Shown here piece after piece: positions 39,982-48,740 of a stretch of DNA of 64,000 bases. Positions within the stretch are counted from its first letter, which is position 1; each line of letters begins with the position of its first letter. A model generated the notes under the pieces. That model saw nothing but the letters and a program-made list of their open reading frames with translations. It made no database searches and was not told where the DNA came from. Origin of the DNA: Lentzea xinjiangensis. Its GTDB lineage: Bacteria; Actinomycetota; Actinomycetes; Mycobacteriales; Pseudonocardiaceae. The stretch spans positions 124,001-188,000 of the forward strand of contig NZ_FOFR01000002.1 of the NCBI RefSeq assembly GCF_900110955.1, given 5' to 3'. Both the position numbers and the translations under genes were made by a program.

Positions 39982-40940
39982 CAGCGCTTCCCCCCGTCGT
40001 CGCTGCCGGGGGCAGCGGTGCCGAAGAGCTTGATGAACACGAACGCGATGATCGCCACCATGATGAAGATCAGCACGGACATCGTGGATCCGATGCCGAG
40101 GTTCAAGCCCTTGATCAGGTTGTTGTAGGTCAGCATCGACACCGACGACGTGCCCTGCGAGCCCGCGGTGAGCACGAAGAGGTTGTCGAAGATGCGGAAC
40201 GCGTCGAGCGTGCGGAACAGCAACGCCACCAGGATCGCCGGCTTCATGATCGGCACGGTGATCTTGATGAACCGCTGCCACCCGCTCGCGCCGTCCATCG
40301 CGGCGGCCTTAAGCAGGTCGTCCGGCACGAGGGCGAGACCCGCCATCAGCAGCAGTGCCATGAACGGCGTGGTCTTCCAGATCTCCGCGAGCCCCACGAC
40401 CAGCAGGGCCGGGATCTTCTCCGTCAGCACCGGGTCGCCGCCGAGGGCCTCGGCGAGGTAGCCGGTGCCGGGCGTCCAGGCGAAGCGCCAGGAGAACGCG
40501 GCCACGACCGTGACGATGCCGTACGGGATCAGCGTCGTCGTCCGGACGATGCCCCGGCCGACCAGGGCGCGGTGCATGATCAGCGCGAGCGACATGCCCA
40601 GCACCAGTTCGATCGCGACGGTGAAGACGGTCAGCAGCACCGTCACCCACACCGCGTTCCACCAGTACGGGCTGCTGAGCACGGTGACGTAGTTGTCGAA
40701 CCACACCCACTCGGTGCGGTCCGGGAACTTCAGGTCGAACCGCTGCATCGACAGCAGCACCGAGTACAGGATCGGCCAGCCGGTCACCGCGATCATGGTG
40801 AGCGCGGCGGGCGCGCAGAGCAGCCAGCCGAGCCTGCGCTCGGCCTTCTTGCCCTCGCTCAGCGCGGGTTTCTTCTTGGGCGTCACGGGTGTCGGTGACG
40901 CCTCGGTCTTCGCCGTGCCCGCTGTCGTCGCGTGGCTCAC
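39981..40940 (-). CDS. sugA: ABC transporter permease (SugA type)
   Basis: A 319-residue MalF-like permease. A Pro/Lys-rich cytoplasmic N-terminus (about 1-40, [20 protein letters not shown]) precedes six TM segments. The EAA loop is [18 protein letters not shown] (about 225). GTG at 40940 overlaps the stop of the binding-protein gene (GTGA); the open frame upstream lies inside that gene and was rejected. The C-terminal end has [15 protein letters not shown]. Works with SugB as the membrane pore of the trehalose-type importer. Confidence 0.93.
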   Translation of the reverse strand: MSHATTAGTAKTEASPTPVTPKKKPALSEGKKAERRLGWLLCAPAALTMIAVTGWPILYSVLLSMQRFDLKFPDRTEWVWFDNYVTVLSSPYWWNAVWVTVLLTVFTVAIELVLGMSLALIMHRALVGRGIVRTTTLIPYGIVTVVAAFSWRFAWTPGTGYLAEALGGDPVLTEKIPALLVVGLAEIWKTTPFMALLLMAGLALVPDDLLKAAAMDGASGWQRFIKITVPIMKPAILVALLFRTLDAFRIFDNLFVLTAGSQGTSSVSMLTYNNLIKGLNLGIGSTMSVLIFIMVAIIAFVFIKLFGTAAPGSDDGGKR

Positions 40941-42196
40941 GGCAGCACCCCCTTGGAGTCGAGAGCGTCCTGCAGCTCCTGGCGCAACCGGTCCGCCGTC
41001 GCCTGCGGGTCGATGTTCGCGGGCGGCGACAGGATCGTCGAGATCACGGTCGACACGTTCTGGTACGCGGGCGTGCGCGGCCGCACGCTCGAGTTCTTCA
41101 GCGTCTCCTTGATGTCCGCGCTCATCGGGTACGCCTCGACCATCTCGGGATCGTCGTAGACGGCCTCGATGGTCGGCGGCACGCCGTCCTTGAGCGCGGC
41201 CAGCTTCTGGTTCTCCGCACTGCGCAGGCACAGCACCGCGTCGAACGACTCGTCCGGGTGCGTGGTGTAGCTGCTGACGGCGTAGTTGACGCCACCGACG
41301 GTGACCCTCGCCTGGTCACCGCCCAGGGTGGGGAACGGTGCCCACTTGAAGTTCTTCGCGAACTCCGGCTTCTTCTGCGCCGCCGCGTAGACGTACGGCC
41401 AGTTGAGCTGGAACGCCGCGTTGCCGCCCTCCATGGCGAGGCGCGCGTTGTCCTCGGCCGCGTTGGAGAACGACGGGTCGATCGCCTTCGACGTGGCGAG
41501 CTTCTTCAACGCCGCCAACGCCTCCACGGCCTTGTCGTCGACGACGGCCTTGGTGCCGTTCTCGTCGAGGAGCGCGCCGCCGTTGGAGTTGACGAGGGTG
41601 TTGAACAGCACCACGAGGCCCTCGTACTGCTTGCCCTGCCCCACGATCTGGCCGGGCTTCCCCTCCGCCACCAGCGCCTCGGCCATGGAGATCATCTCGT
41701 CCCACGTCTTCGGTGGCGTGGGCACGAGGTCGGAGCGGTACCAGAGCAACTGGACGTTCGTGTTGTCCGGGGCGCCGTACAGCTTTCCCTCGTACGTCGC
41801 CGTCTGGAGCGGCCCTGGCAGCGTCCCGTTCTCGACCTGGGACTTCACCGAGCCGGTGAACTCCCTGATCCAGCCCGCCTTGGCGAGCTCCGCGGTCCAC
41901 GTGACGTCGAGTCCGAGGACGTCCATGCTGTCGTCCTCGGCCGCGAGTCTGCGCACCATCTGCTCGCGCTGGCCGTCCGCCTCACGGGGCAGCTTGTTGT
42001 AAACGATGTTGTAGCGTCCGCCGGCCTTCGCGTTGCAGCTGTCCACGATGGCCTGGAAGTTCTCCTGCGGATACTTGTAGACGTTGACGGTGATGCCGCC
42101 GCCGCCGCCGTCCGAGCCGCACGCCGTGACCGTGGACGCCGCGAGCAATGCGGCCCCCACGCCGGCTGCGACTCGATAGCGCCGTGTCGCACCCAT
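40937..42196 (-). CDS. lpqY: Sugar-binding lipoprotein of the trehalose ABC transporter (LpqY-like)
   Basis: A 419-residue family-1 extracellular solute-binding lipoprotein. The N-terminus has a basic start (GATRRYRVAAGVG), a hydrophobic core and the lipobox V-T-A-C (Cys26), then a glycine-rich linker. The fold shows YKYPQENFQAIVDSCNAK, DDSMDVLGLDVTWTAELAKA and AFQLNWPYVYAA. ATG at 42196 was chosen for its AAGGAGG eight bases upstream; the frame is open to 42250 without support. First gene of the four-gene operon. In M. tuberculosis LpqY binds trehalose and recycles it from the envelope; the same substrate is likely here but not shown. Confidence 0.92.
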   Translation of the reverse strand: MGATRRYRVAAGVGAALLAASTVTACGSDGGGGGITVNVYKYPQENFQAIVDSCNAKAGGRYNIVYNKLPREADGQREQMVRRLAAEDDSMDVLGLDVTWTAELAKAGWIREFTGSVKSQVENGTLPGPLQTATYEGKLYGAPDNTNVQLLWYRSDLVPTPPKTWDEMISMAEALVAEGKPGQIVGQGKQYEGLVVLFNTLVNSNGGALLDENGTKAVVDDKAVEALAALKKLATSKAIDPSFSNAAEDNARLAMEGGNAAFQLNWPYVYAAAQKKPEFAKNFKWAPFPTLGGDQARVTVGGVNYAVSSYTTHPDESFDAVLCLRSAENQKLAALKDGVPPTIEAVYDDPEMVEAYPMSADIKETLKNSSVRPRTPAYQNVSTVISTILSPPANIDPQATADRLRQELQDALDSKGVLP

Positions 42197-42363
42197 CAGC
42201 CCTGCCTCCTTCCCGACTGCACGGAGGAGCCAGACTGCAGCGCCCGGCACCTCGTCGTGCCACCGGCCGCACCGGGCGGACCGGTCAACCGAACCTAGGC
42301 CTGGTGATCACGAGTCGCAACCAGCGGAAGCAACGATTCAGAACCAATGAGCGCCTCGCCGTC

Positions 42364-42888
42364 TCAACTGCCCGGGTTCGCGGGCCGCATCGCGAGCTTC
42401 GCGAGCAGGTCACGGCCCTTCTCGGCCGACTTCGGGTGGCACAGGACGTCGTAGCGACCGGCGACCAGCTGGCTCGCGGACTGGAAGTCGCGCTTGCCGC
42501 GCGCCGACGCGTACCCCACCGCCGCGAACACGAGCCCGAAGAACACACCGGTGATGAGACCGGTGAGCACCGGCCCGACCGTCACACCGGGCTCCGGGCT
42601 GAACAGCGTGAGCAGCAGGCCCACGAACAGGCCGAACCAGGCGCCGCTCGCCGCGCCCGTCATGAGCACGCGGCTCCAGGTCAGCTTGCCCGTGACCCGT
42701 TCGACGAGCATCAGGTCGACCCCGACCACCGTGATGTCCTGCACCGGGAAGTCCTCCAGCGCGAGGAAGTCGACCGCGCGCTGCGCTTCCTCGTACGTGG
42801 CGTACGAGCCGATCGGCCACCCCGTCGGCGGGGTGGGCAGGCGGGGCGGGACTCCGGGCCGGTTCGGGCTGGCGAACGGACTCGTCAC
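42364..42888 (-). CDS. General stress protein 17M-like (YflT) membrane protein, Rv1234-like
   Basis: A 174-residue protein. A Pro-rich N-terminus is followed by a YflT/heat-induced-stress fold (PIGSYATYEEAQRAVDFLAL, FPVQDITVVGVDLMLVERV) and a glycine-rich pair of hydrophobic helices (ASGAWFGLFVGLLLTLF, GLITGVFFGLVFAAVGYA). It ends in a polar DUF1269-like stretch (LVAGRYDVLCHPKSAE). GTG at 42888 has AGAGGTGG six bases upstream. In M. tuberculosis the same protein type (Rv1234) lies beside lpqY, but in the opposite direction. Function unknown; perhaps a stress-induced membrane protein. Confidence 0.82.
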   Translation of the reverse strand: MTSPFASPNRPGVPPRLPTPPTGWPIGSYATYEEAQRAVDFLALEDFPVQDITVVGVDLMLVERVTGKLTWSRVLMTGAASGAWFGLFVGLLLTLFSPEPGVTVGPVLTGLITGVFFGLVFAAVGYASARGKRDFQSASQLVAGRYDVLCHPKSAEKGRDLLAKLAMRPANPGS

Positions 42889-43034
42889 AGGGACCACCTC
42901 TGTCGGACGCGCTGATCGTCCCATCCTGCCAAAACCCGGTCCGGCGTGCTGAGACGCCCACGGGTGTTCCGCGAGGTTCACCCCGGGAACGGTCCAGACC
43001 GGAGTGCGACGGTCCAGAACGCCGGGAGCAGTGG

Positions 43035-43874
43035 TCAACCGGAGAGGAGCTCGTCAGCCAGATCCCGGACCTCCTGCTCGCCGTGCCCACGAGCGCTTTC
43101 CACCAGTGCGTGCAGCGCCTCCTCGTCGCCGACGTGGTGGAGCAGCTCGGCGAGCCGCCGGTAGTCCAGCGCGTCCGCGATGGGCAACCGGCGGTCCACC
43201 GCCTGACGCACCAACGGGAGCACTTCCGCACGTCGCCCGGCCGCCAGAGCGGACCTCGCCTCCAGCGCCCATCCGTCGAGCGTCGCGCACTCGACCAACT
43301 GGTCGACCAGTGCGGGCACGTCCTCCGGTAGCACCGACAGGAACGACAGGGCGGAACCGCACTCCCAGGCGTTGGACGGCCGGAGAGCGAGAGCGTCCGC
43401 CAGCACCTCGCGGCGCGCCGCGGCGTGCTGGTGGAAGTCGGCGCGAGCACGCGCCAGCCGGCGATCGGCCGCGACGACCGCAGCCCAGAGGTCCTGGTCG
43501 TCAGGAGGTGCGGGACGGCGGGCCGGTTCGGGCAGGAGGGGGTTCGCGGCATCGAACTCGAACGTCTCGATCGCAGCGTCAGCCGGGAACTCCGGGTGGT
43601 TCTGCCAGATCAGGGCGATGGAGACGAGGGAGTTCCACGCCGAAATCGCGTGGACCTCGGAGGTGACAACTCCCCCGGACAGAGAGGCGCGGTAGTACCG
43701 GACAGCCGCGATCTGCTTGTTCACGACCATGCGGAGTGCGGTGGCCATGCGACGATCGCCTTCGTCCTGCGTCGAGAGGGGATCGGAGACGCGCGAGTCC
43801 ACGAAACCCACCAGCCGCGAGATCTGATCCTCGGTGATCCGCTCCACCCCAACCCCTTCGAAGACTTCTTCCAC
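43035..43874 (-). CDS. Hypothetical helical protein (279 aa)
   Basis: A soluble protein of unknown function, almost all helical. The N-terminal half includes ERITEDQISRLVGFVDSRVS and RMATALRMVVNKQIAAVRYY; the C-terminal half looks like degenerate HEAT/TPR-type repeats (WALEARSALAAGRRAEVLPL, YRRLAELLHHVGDEEALHAL). No catalytic motif is visible. It lies in a run of three unknown same-strand genes (43035-45475) that interrupts the mycobacterium-like order, so the three may have been acquired together. The start at 43874 is uncertain. Confidence 0.6.
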   Translation of the reverse strand: MEEVFEGVGVERITEDQISRLVGFVDSRVSDPLSTQDEGDRRMATALRMVVNKQIAAVRYYRASLSGGVVTSEVHAISAWNSLVSIALIWQNHPEFPADAAIETFEFDAANPLLPEPARRPAPPDDQDLWAAVVAADRRLARARADFHQHAAARREVLADALALRPSNAWECGSALSFLSVLPEDVPALVDQLVECATLDGWALEARSALAAGRRAEVLPLVRQAVDRRLPIADALDYRRLAELLHHVGDEEALHALVESARGHGEQEVRDLADELLSG

Positions 43875-44015
43875 GCGAGGGGAGCACCGGTCGGAGCCGG
43901 GTCACGACGCGGCGCGAACGATCGCGACAACTGGTCAACCGCCGAGAACGTACGCGAGTTCCCGCACCTCGGGCTCGCGCTCGTCACAGCCGCGGAACGG
44001 CGGCGCTGCCAGGCC

Positions 44016-44615
44016 TCATCCGGCGAACGCGAGCTCGAACCGGCGCACGAACGCCCGATAGGCGCGCGCGTAGGCGTCCCCGCTCGCCGCGACCCGTTCC
44101 CTCTCCTCGGCCAGGAGCGCGCTGGCCTTGACGACGTCACCGTTGATCACGTGGACGATCGCGAGCTTGCGCGCCCGTTCGAAGTCGAGCAACGACCCGG
44201 GCTTCGCGACCAGCTCGCGCGAGAGCGCGTCCCATTCGGCACAGGTGTCGATGTACGGCTTGCCGTGCGCGAGGAAAGCGCTCACCAGCGCCGCGGCCGC
44301 GGCGTCGTGGTCACCACCGGCCTCGAACGCCCACCTCCAGACGGGCTTGTCCCCCATCAGAAATCCCAATGGCGCCGACACGACGGGCGCGGGCGGGAAC
44401 CCGACACCCAGCGCGCGGCAGACGTCGTCGTACCGGCGGAAGCAGACGCCCACCAGCGGCGTGAGCTCCACGCGGCCCGTGACGCCGAACCCGAGCCAGC
44501 CGGACACGCCGCCACCTCGGTCCTGCAGCCAGACGTGGCCGCGGCGGACGAAGCCGGTGGGGCGCAGGGCGGCGTCCACGGCGACGAGCGCGTCGGTCTT
44601 CGGTGAGGGCCTCAC
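44016..44615 (-). CDS. Hypothetical protein (199 aa), possibly DUF4304-like
   Basis: A soluble protein beginning (V)RPSPKTDALVAVDAAL then RPTGFVRRGHVWLQD, a pattern reminiscent of DUF4304 proteins (a hydrophobic helix followed by GF-x-R-x-G-x-x-W). The middle has LTPLVGVCFRRYDDVCRALG, and the C-terminus is helical (KLAIVHVINGDVVKASALLA). GTG at 44615 is assumed; the open frame further upstream overlaps the next gene and was rejected. Similar proteins are found as immunity or effector-associated genes in other bacteria, but that role is speculative here. Confidence 0.55.
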   Translation of the reverse strand: MRPSPKTDALVAVDAALRPTGFVRRGHVWLQDRGGGVSGWLGFGVTGRVELTPLVGVCFRRYDDVCRALGVGFPPAPVVSAPLGFLMGDKPVWRWAFEAGGDHDAAAAALVSAFLAHGKPYIDTCAEWDALSRELVAKPGSLLDFERARKLAIVHVINGDVVKASALLAEERERVAASGDAYARAYRAFVRRFELAFAG

Positions 44616-44653
44616 GGACGACAGCGTCCCACCGATGTCCCGATCCGGCAGGG

Positions 44654-45475
44654 TCAGCGCAGCACCGGCCCGAGGAACCCCGCGAGCTCCCGCAGCGCGT
44701 CGTCCGGCACCTCGTCGAGGTGCTCGGTGAGCCGCAGCAGGATCCGCCCGCCCCCGAGGTCCTCGACCGAGAAGCACGGGGCGGACCCGCACACCTTCAG
44801 CACACCACCCAGAGCGGCGACCTGGCGAGGACCGAGCAACGTCGCCCAGTGCGGGCCGCGGCACAGCTCCGCCGCCGTGAAGAGGGACTCGTCCAGGCCC
44901 ACGCCGGCGGACACCTCGTGCGCGGTCCGCGGTCCCACCCGGTCCAGCGTGATCCAGCCACCGCAGGCGCGCACCAGCGACGCGCCCGTGCGCAACGCCG
45001 AGAGCCACTCCTGCTGGACCAGGTGCGAGATCCAGCCGCCGAACAACGACCGGGACGCGGTGACGGAGATCTGGTGCGGGAACGCGGGGTCGTCCTTCAG
45101 CAGGACCTCCGCCGACCAGCCGCCGTCGACCAGCGGCAGGCCCTGCGAGTCGAGCCCGACCATCTGCACGCGCAGGAACGAGGGCAGCTCCGCCAGGGCG
45201 AGCGCCCACGCCGACGGGGTGAACTCACCCGAGGAGAGCAGCAGGCGGGCGTACCCCGGCGGGCCCCAGGGCGTCGTGTCGGAGGGGACGTAGTCGCGGG
45301 CCACCGACACCAGCTCCGCCACGGACGCCGGGCACAGGGGTGCCAGGAGGCCGGTGAACACGGCGTCGAACCAGGTGGCCAGGGCGGGGCGGTCGACGTC
45401 GGCGAACGTGTCCAGCTCCAAGCGGACGACGTGCGGCGGCGACACAGGTCTCGGGAGTGTCAGATCTGTGCTCAA
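44654..45475 (-). CDS. Hypothetical protein (273 aa), weak DUF3396/TsiV-like features
   Basis: A soluble protein with LELDTFADVDRPALATWFDA, GPPGYARLLLSSGEF, AEVLLKDDPAFPHQISVTAS, LVRACGGWITLDRVGPRT and GPHWATLLGPRQVAALGGVL followed by GGRILLRLTEHLDEV. The last two segments resemble the end of DUF3396 (type VI immunity-like) proteins, where W-x-x-x-L-x-P-x-x-x-x-x-x-G-G and L-L-x-L are conserved; this is a by-eye suggestion only. No toxin gene is adjacent. It lies next to the DUF4304-like gene on the same strand (38-bp gap). Confidence 0.55.
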   Translation of the reverse strand: MSTDLTLPRPVSPPHVVRLELDTFADVDRPALATWFDAVFTGLLAPLCPASVAELVSVARDYVPSDTTPWGPPGYARLLLSSGEFTPSAWALALAELPSFLRVQMVGLDSQGLPLVDGGWSAEVLLKDDPAFPHQISVTASRSLFGGWISHLVQQEWLSALRTGASLVRACGGWITLDRVGPRTAHEVSAGVGLDESLFTAAELCRGPHWATLLGPRQVAALGGVLKVCGSAPCFSVEDLGGGRILLRLTEHLDEVPDDALRELAGFLGPVLR

Positions 45476-45513
45476 AGTGAGCGAACCCTATGTCCCGCAG
45501 GCGAAGACCGTCA

Positions 45514-45541
45514 GGGGCCACTCTCGTGAAAAAGTGGCCCC
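45514..45541. terminator. Hairpin downstream of the acyl-CoA dehydrogenase gene
   Basis: A perfect 9-bp stem (GGGGCCACT / AGTGGCCCC) with a 10-base A-rich loop, 17 bp past the acyl-CoA dehydrogenase stop and before the next gene on the same strand. Confidence 0.7.
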
Positions 45542-45557
45542 CAACGGCGGAACGCCC

Positions 45558-46754
45558 TCAGCCGCGCGACTGGTACTCGCGGAGCAGGCCGCGGGAGATG
45601 ATCGTCTTCTGGATCTCCGAGGTGCCCTCGCCGATCAGCAGGAACGGGGCCTCGCGCATCAGGCGCTCGATCTCGTACTCCTTGGAGTAGCCGTAGCCGC
45701 CGTGGATGCGGAACGCCTCCTGCGTGACCTCGGCGCAGTACTCGGAGGCGATGAGCTTGGCCATGCCGGCCTCGACGTCGTTGCGCCGGCCCGAGTCCTT
45801 CAGGCGGGCGGCGTTGACCATCATCAGGTGCGCGGCCTCGACCTTGGTGGCCATCTCGGCGAGCTTGAACGCGATGGCCTGGTGCTCGGCGATGGCCTTG
45901 CCGAACGTCTTGCGCTGCTGCGCGTACTCGATGGCGAGCTCGAACGAGCGGATCGCGATGCCGCACGCGCGGGCGGCCACGTTGACCCGGCCCACCTCGA
46001 CGCCGTCCATCATGTGGCGGAAGCCCTGGCCGGGCGTGCCGCCGAGGACCTGGTCGGCGGCGATCTCGAAGCCGTCGAACACCATCTCGGTGGTGTCGAC
46101 GCCCTTGTAGCCCATCTTGTCGATCTTGCCGGGGATCGTGAGACCGGGCAGGACCTCCCCGTAACCCTCCGGCTTCTCGACCAGGAACGTCGTGAGGTTC
46201 TGGTGCGCCTTCTCGGCGCCCTCGTCGGTCTTCACGAGAACGGCGGTCAGGTTCGACGTACCGCCGTTGGTCAGCCACATCTTCTGGCCGTTGATCGTGT
46301 AGCCGGACTCGCCCCTGACCGCGCGGGTCCTGATCGCGGCCACGTCGGAGCCCAGCTCGGGCTCGGACATCGAGAACGAGCCGCGCACCTCGCCCGCGGC
46401 CATGCGCGGCAGGTACTTCTGCTTCTGCTCGGGCGTGCCGTGCTGCTTGAGCATGTGCGCCACGATGAAGTGGGTGTTGATGACGCCGGAGACGCTCATC
46501 CAGCCGCGCGCGATCTGCTCGACGACCAGCGCGTAGGTCAGCAGGGACTCGCCGAGGCCGCCGTACTCCTCCGGGATCGTCAGGCCGAAGAGGCCCATCT
46601 CCTTCATGCCCTCGACGATGTCGGCGGGGTACGTGTCGCCGTGCTCCAGCGTCTGGGCGTGCGGGATGATCTCCTTGTCCACGAACGTGCGGACGGTCGC
46701 GAGGATTTCTTCCTGGATGTCCGTGAGACCCGCGGTCTGGGCGAGGCGCGCCAT
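45558..46754 (-). CDS. Acyl-CoA dehydrogenase
   Basis: A 398-residue FAD-dependent acyl-CoA dehydrogenase. Family features are MSEPELGSDVAAIRTRAVRG (FAD/substrate region, about 130), YTINGQKMWLTNGGTSNLTA, the R-x-x-F-x-x-x region (ERKTFGKAI-like EYAQQRKTFGKAIAEHQ, about 270) and the C-terminal base region AFRIHGGYGYSKEYEIERLMR. ATG at 46754 has GGAAGGGAA just upstream; the frame is open further, to 46895, without support. The beta-oxidation or branched-chain substrate is unknown. The gene lies near a CoA-ester lyase gene (47671-48630), a combination seen in leucine or dicarboxylate CoA-ester breakdown. Confidence 0.92.
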   Translation of the reverse strand: MARLAQTAGLTDIQEEILATVRTFVDKEIIPHAQTLEHGDTYPADIVEGMKEMGLFGLTIPEEYGGLGESLLTYALVVEQIARGWMSVSGVINTHFIVAHMLKQHGTPEQKQKYLPRMAAGEVRGSFSMSEPELGSDVAAIRTRAVRGESGYTINGQKMWLTNGGTSNLTAVLVKTDEGAEKAHQNLTTFLVEKPEGYGEVLPGLTIPGKIDKMGYKGVDTTEMVFDGFEIAADQVLGGTPGQGFRHMMDGVEVGRVNVAARACGIAIRSFELAIEYAQQRKTFGKAIAEHQAIAFKLAEMATKVEAAHLMMVNAARLKDSGRRNDVEAGMAKLIASEYCAEVTQEAFRIHGGYGYSKEYEIERLMREAPFLLIGEGTSEIQKTIISRGLLREYQSRG

Positions 46755-46953
46755 CGCACTTCCCTTCCAAGGCTTGGTTACCGGCGAGTATGGACCGGTT
46801 AACGCCCGTTTGCGACCGCGGTGTGCTCTCCGCAACACAGTCGCGGCCGCTGTACCGAAACAGCATCCCCGACTCGTGGAATCGCGCACCCACACGCGAC
46901 GAACCGGCCGGATGGACCTTAAGATCCCGGCACCACTTCTAGGGGGACCAGCA

Positions 46954-47331
46954 ATGACTCACGACCCGTACAACCCCAAGCAGCCGGGAGATCCGTACGG
47001 CCAGCAACCGCCCTACGGCCAGCCCGGCCCGTACGGCCAGCAGCCGATGTACGGCTACGGCTACCCGCCCGCGCCGCCCAAGCCGCAGACGAACGCGATC
47101 CTGGCGCTCGTGCTGTCGTGCGTCGGGTTCGTGACGTGTGGCGTGACGGCCATCGTCGGCGTCATCTTCGGCCACATCGCGATGGGGCGGATCAAGCGGG
47201 GCGAGGAAGAAGGCCGCGGCATGGCGCTCGCGGGCATCATCGTCGGCTACGTCGTCATCGCCGGATGGCTGCTCTACCTGGCGATCATCATCATCGCGGT
47301 GATCGCGGCGGCCAACCAGGGCACCTACTAG
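46954..47331 (+). CDS. DUF4190 membrane protein
   Basis: A 125-residue protein with a proline/glycine/tyrosine-rich N-terminus of about 45 residues, containing repeated PYGQ units (QQPPYGQPGPYGQQPMYGYG), and two TM helices (ILALVLSCVGFVTCGVTAIVG and ALAGIIVGYVVIAGWLLYLA) separated by FGHIAMGRIKRGEEEGRG, the DUF4190 signature. ATG at 46954 follows AGGGGGA. Function unknown; these proteins are abundant in actinobacteria. It is divergent from the acyl-CoA dehydrogenase gene. Confidence 0.85.
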   Translation: MTHDPYNPKQPGDPYGQQPPYGQPGPYGQQPMYGYGYPPAPPKPQTNAILALVLSCVGFVTCGVTAIVGVIFGHIAMGRIKRGEEEGRGMALAGIIVGYVVIAGWLLYLAIIIIAVIAAANQGTY

Positions 47332-47347
47332 CGGAACCCGGCCGGAC

Positions 47348-47524
47348 TCAGCCCGCGAGGGCGATCTCCAGCGCGCCACCGCAGTGCCGGCAGACGTCCG
47401 CGAACACGTGGACGTCCGCGGCACATCCCGGACAGCTGCGGAAGCTGCGTTCGAGCAGGTCGTCCTCGCGACGCTTGAAGAGCCGCAACCGTCTGCCCGC
47501 CTTGCCGTTACTCGACCGTGACAT
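47348..47524 (-). CDS. Small zinc-ribbon protein (58 aa)
   Basis: A basic N-terminus (SRSSNGKAGRRLRLFKRRED) is followed by a double-CxxC zinc ribbon (SCPGC, then VCRHCGGAL). Such small ribbons are often RNA- or protein-binding. ATG at 47524 is chosen because the longer open frame upstream reads through an inverted-repeat element (47569-47666). No strong ribosome site is seen, so confidence is limited. Convergent with the DUF4190 gene. Confidence 0.6.
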   Translation of the reverse strand: MSRSSNGKAGRRLRLFKRREDDLLERSFRSCPGCAADVHVFADVCRHCGGALEIALAG

Positions 47525-47568
47525 GCCGACGAGCATGCACCCGGCACGGGGGCGGATCGCAAACTCAA

Positions 47569-47666
47569 GTAACGGATTGTGCGCCACTTCACCACTTTTG
47601 AACGCAACCTGTGACGGTTGGACACATGCAGTCACAATCAGGGTGAAGTAGCGCACAATCCGTAAC
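47569..47666. repeat. 98-bp inverted-repeat element
   Basis: Two 25-bp arms (47569-47593 and 47642-47666) match as inverted repeats at 23 of 25 positions (core CGGATTGTGCGC / GCGCACAATCCG and ACTTCACC / GGTGAAGT). The 48-bp interior contains a second, 6-bp inverted repeat (TGTGAC/GTCACA). It ends four bases before the CoA-ester lyase stop codon. It looks like a miniature mobile element or a stable non-coding RNA/terminator fold. No target-site duplication was recognised. Confidence 0.8.
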
Positions 47667-47670
47667 GGGA

Positions 47671-48630
47671 TCAGTCCTCCGGCGGCGTCCACACGTTCGC
47701 CCGCGACATGCCGGCCGCGCGGCCCTTGCCGGAGATCACCAGCGCCATCTTGCGCGACGCCTCGTCGATCATCTCGTCGCCGAGCATCACCGCGCCGCGC
47801 TTACCGCCGGCCTCCGACGTGTAGTACTCGTAGGCGTCGAGGATGTTCTCGGCGTGGTCGTAGTCCTCCTGCTTCGGGCTGAAGACCTCGTTGGCCGCGT
47901 CGATCTGGCCGGGGTGCAGGACCCACTTGCCGTCGAAGCCCAGCGCCGCGGAGCGCCCGGCCACGCGCTTGTAGCCCTCGACGTCGCGGATCTGCAGGTA
48001 CGGACCGTCGATGGCCTGCTTGTCGTGGGCGCGCGCGGCCATCAGGATCCGCATCAGGATGTAGTGGTAGGCGTCGCCCACGTCGTAGCCGGGCGGCTGC
48101 TCGCCGACGACCAGCGACTTCATGTTGATCGACGCCATGAAGTCCGCCGGGCCGAAGATGATCGTCTCGACGCGCGGGGACGCGGTGGCGATCGCGTTGA
48201 CGTTGTTCAGGCCCAGGGCGTTCTCGATCTGCGCCTCGATGCCGATCCTGCCGACCTCGTAGCCCATCGTCTTCTCGATCTGGGTGATCAGCAGGTCCAG
48301 GGCGACGACCTGCTCCGGCGTCTGCACCTTGGGCAGCATGATGCAGTCGAGGTTCGCGCCGGCGCCCTCGACGACCTCGGTGACGTCGCGGTAGGTCCAC
48401 TCCGTCGTCCAGTCGTTGACGCGCACGACGCGGGTCTTGCCGCCCCAGTCGCCCTCGTTCAGCGAAGCGACGATGGTCTTGCGGGCGTCCGGCTTGGCCA
48501 GCGGGGCGCAGGCGTCCTCCAGGTCCAGGAACACCTGGTCCGCCGGCAGCGTGCGGGCCTTGTCGATCATCTTCTGGCTCGAGCCGGGGACCGCCAGACA
48601 CGAGCGACGGGGACGCTGCTGGTCGACCAC
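47671..48630 (-). CDS. HpcH/HpaI family CoA-ester lyase (malyl/methylmalyl-CoA lyase type)
   Basis: A 319-residue CitE-like lyase that cleaves or forms beta-hydroxyacyl-CoA esters with Mg2+. Conserved features are RSCLAVPGSSQKMIDKA, VFLDLEDACAPLAKPDAR (Asp/Glu metal region), LDCIMLPKVQTPEQV, GIEAQIENALGLNNVNAIA and IIFGPADFMASINM. GFDGKWVLHPGQIDAANEVF near 255 is typical of malyl-CoA lyases. GTG at 48630 has GAGGAGG seven bases upstream. It is longer than, and distinct from, the Rv2498c type. Substrate (malyl-CoA, methylmalyl-CoA or citramalyl-CoA) unresolved. Confidence 0.9.
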   Translation of the reverse strand: MVDQQRPRRSCLAVPGSSQKMIDKARTLPADQVFLDLEDACAPLAKPDARKTIVASLNEGDWGGKTRVVRVNDWTTEWTYRDVTEVVEGAGANLDCIMLPKVQTPEQVVALDLLITQIEKTMGYEVGRIGIEAQIENALGLNNVNAIATASPRVETIIFGPADFMASINMKSLVVGEQPPGYDVGDAYHYILMRILMAARAHDKQAIDGPYLQIRDVEGYKRVAGRSAALGFDGKWVLHPGQIDAANEVFSPKQEDYDHAENILDAYEYYTSEAGGKRGAVMLGDEMIDEASRKMALVISGKGRAAGMSRANVWTPPED

Positions 48631-48740
48631 TGGAGTACCTCCTCGTACCGGCCGGTAACTACGTGCGCCACAGTGGCACGCATCATCTCCGGGCGCATAT
48701 TCGCTGAGTCCCGTTTCACAAAGCCTGGCAGGCTGAACCG

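Noticed and set aside
42989..43018. Direct repeat ACGGTCCAGA (42989-42998 and 43009-43018), 20 bp apart
   Set aside because: Phasing of two turns is suggestive of an operator, but the unit is short, no regulator is adjacent and it lies more than 100 bp from the next start.
47348..47692. Longer version of the zinc-ribbon gene starting at 47692
   Set aside because: The extra 56 codons read through the inverted-repeat element and have no ribosome site or conserved features; the ATG at 47524 is preferred.
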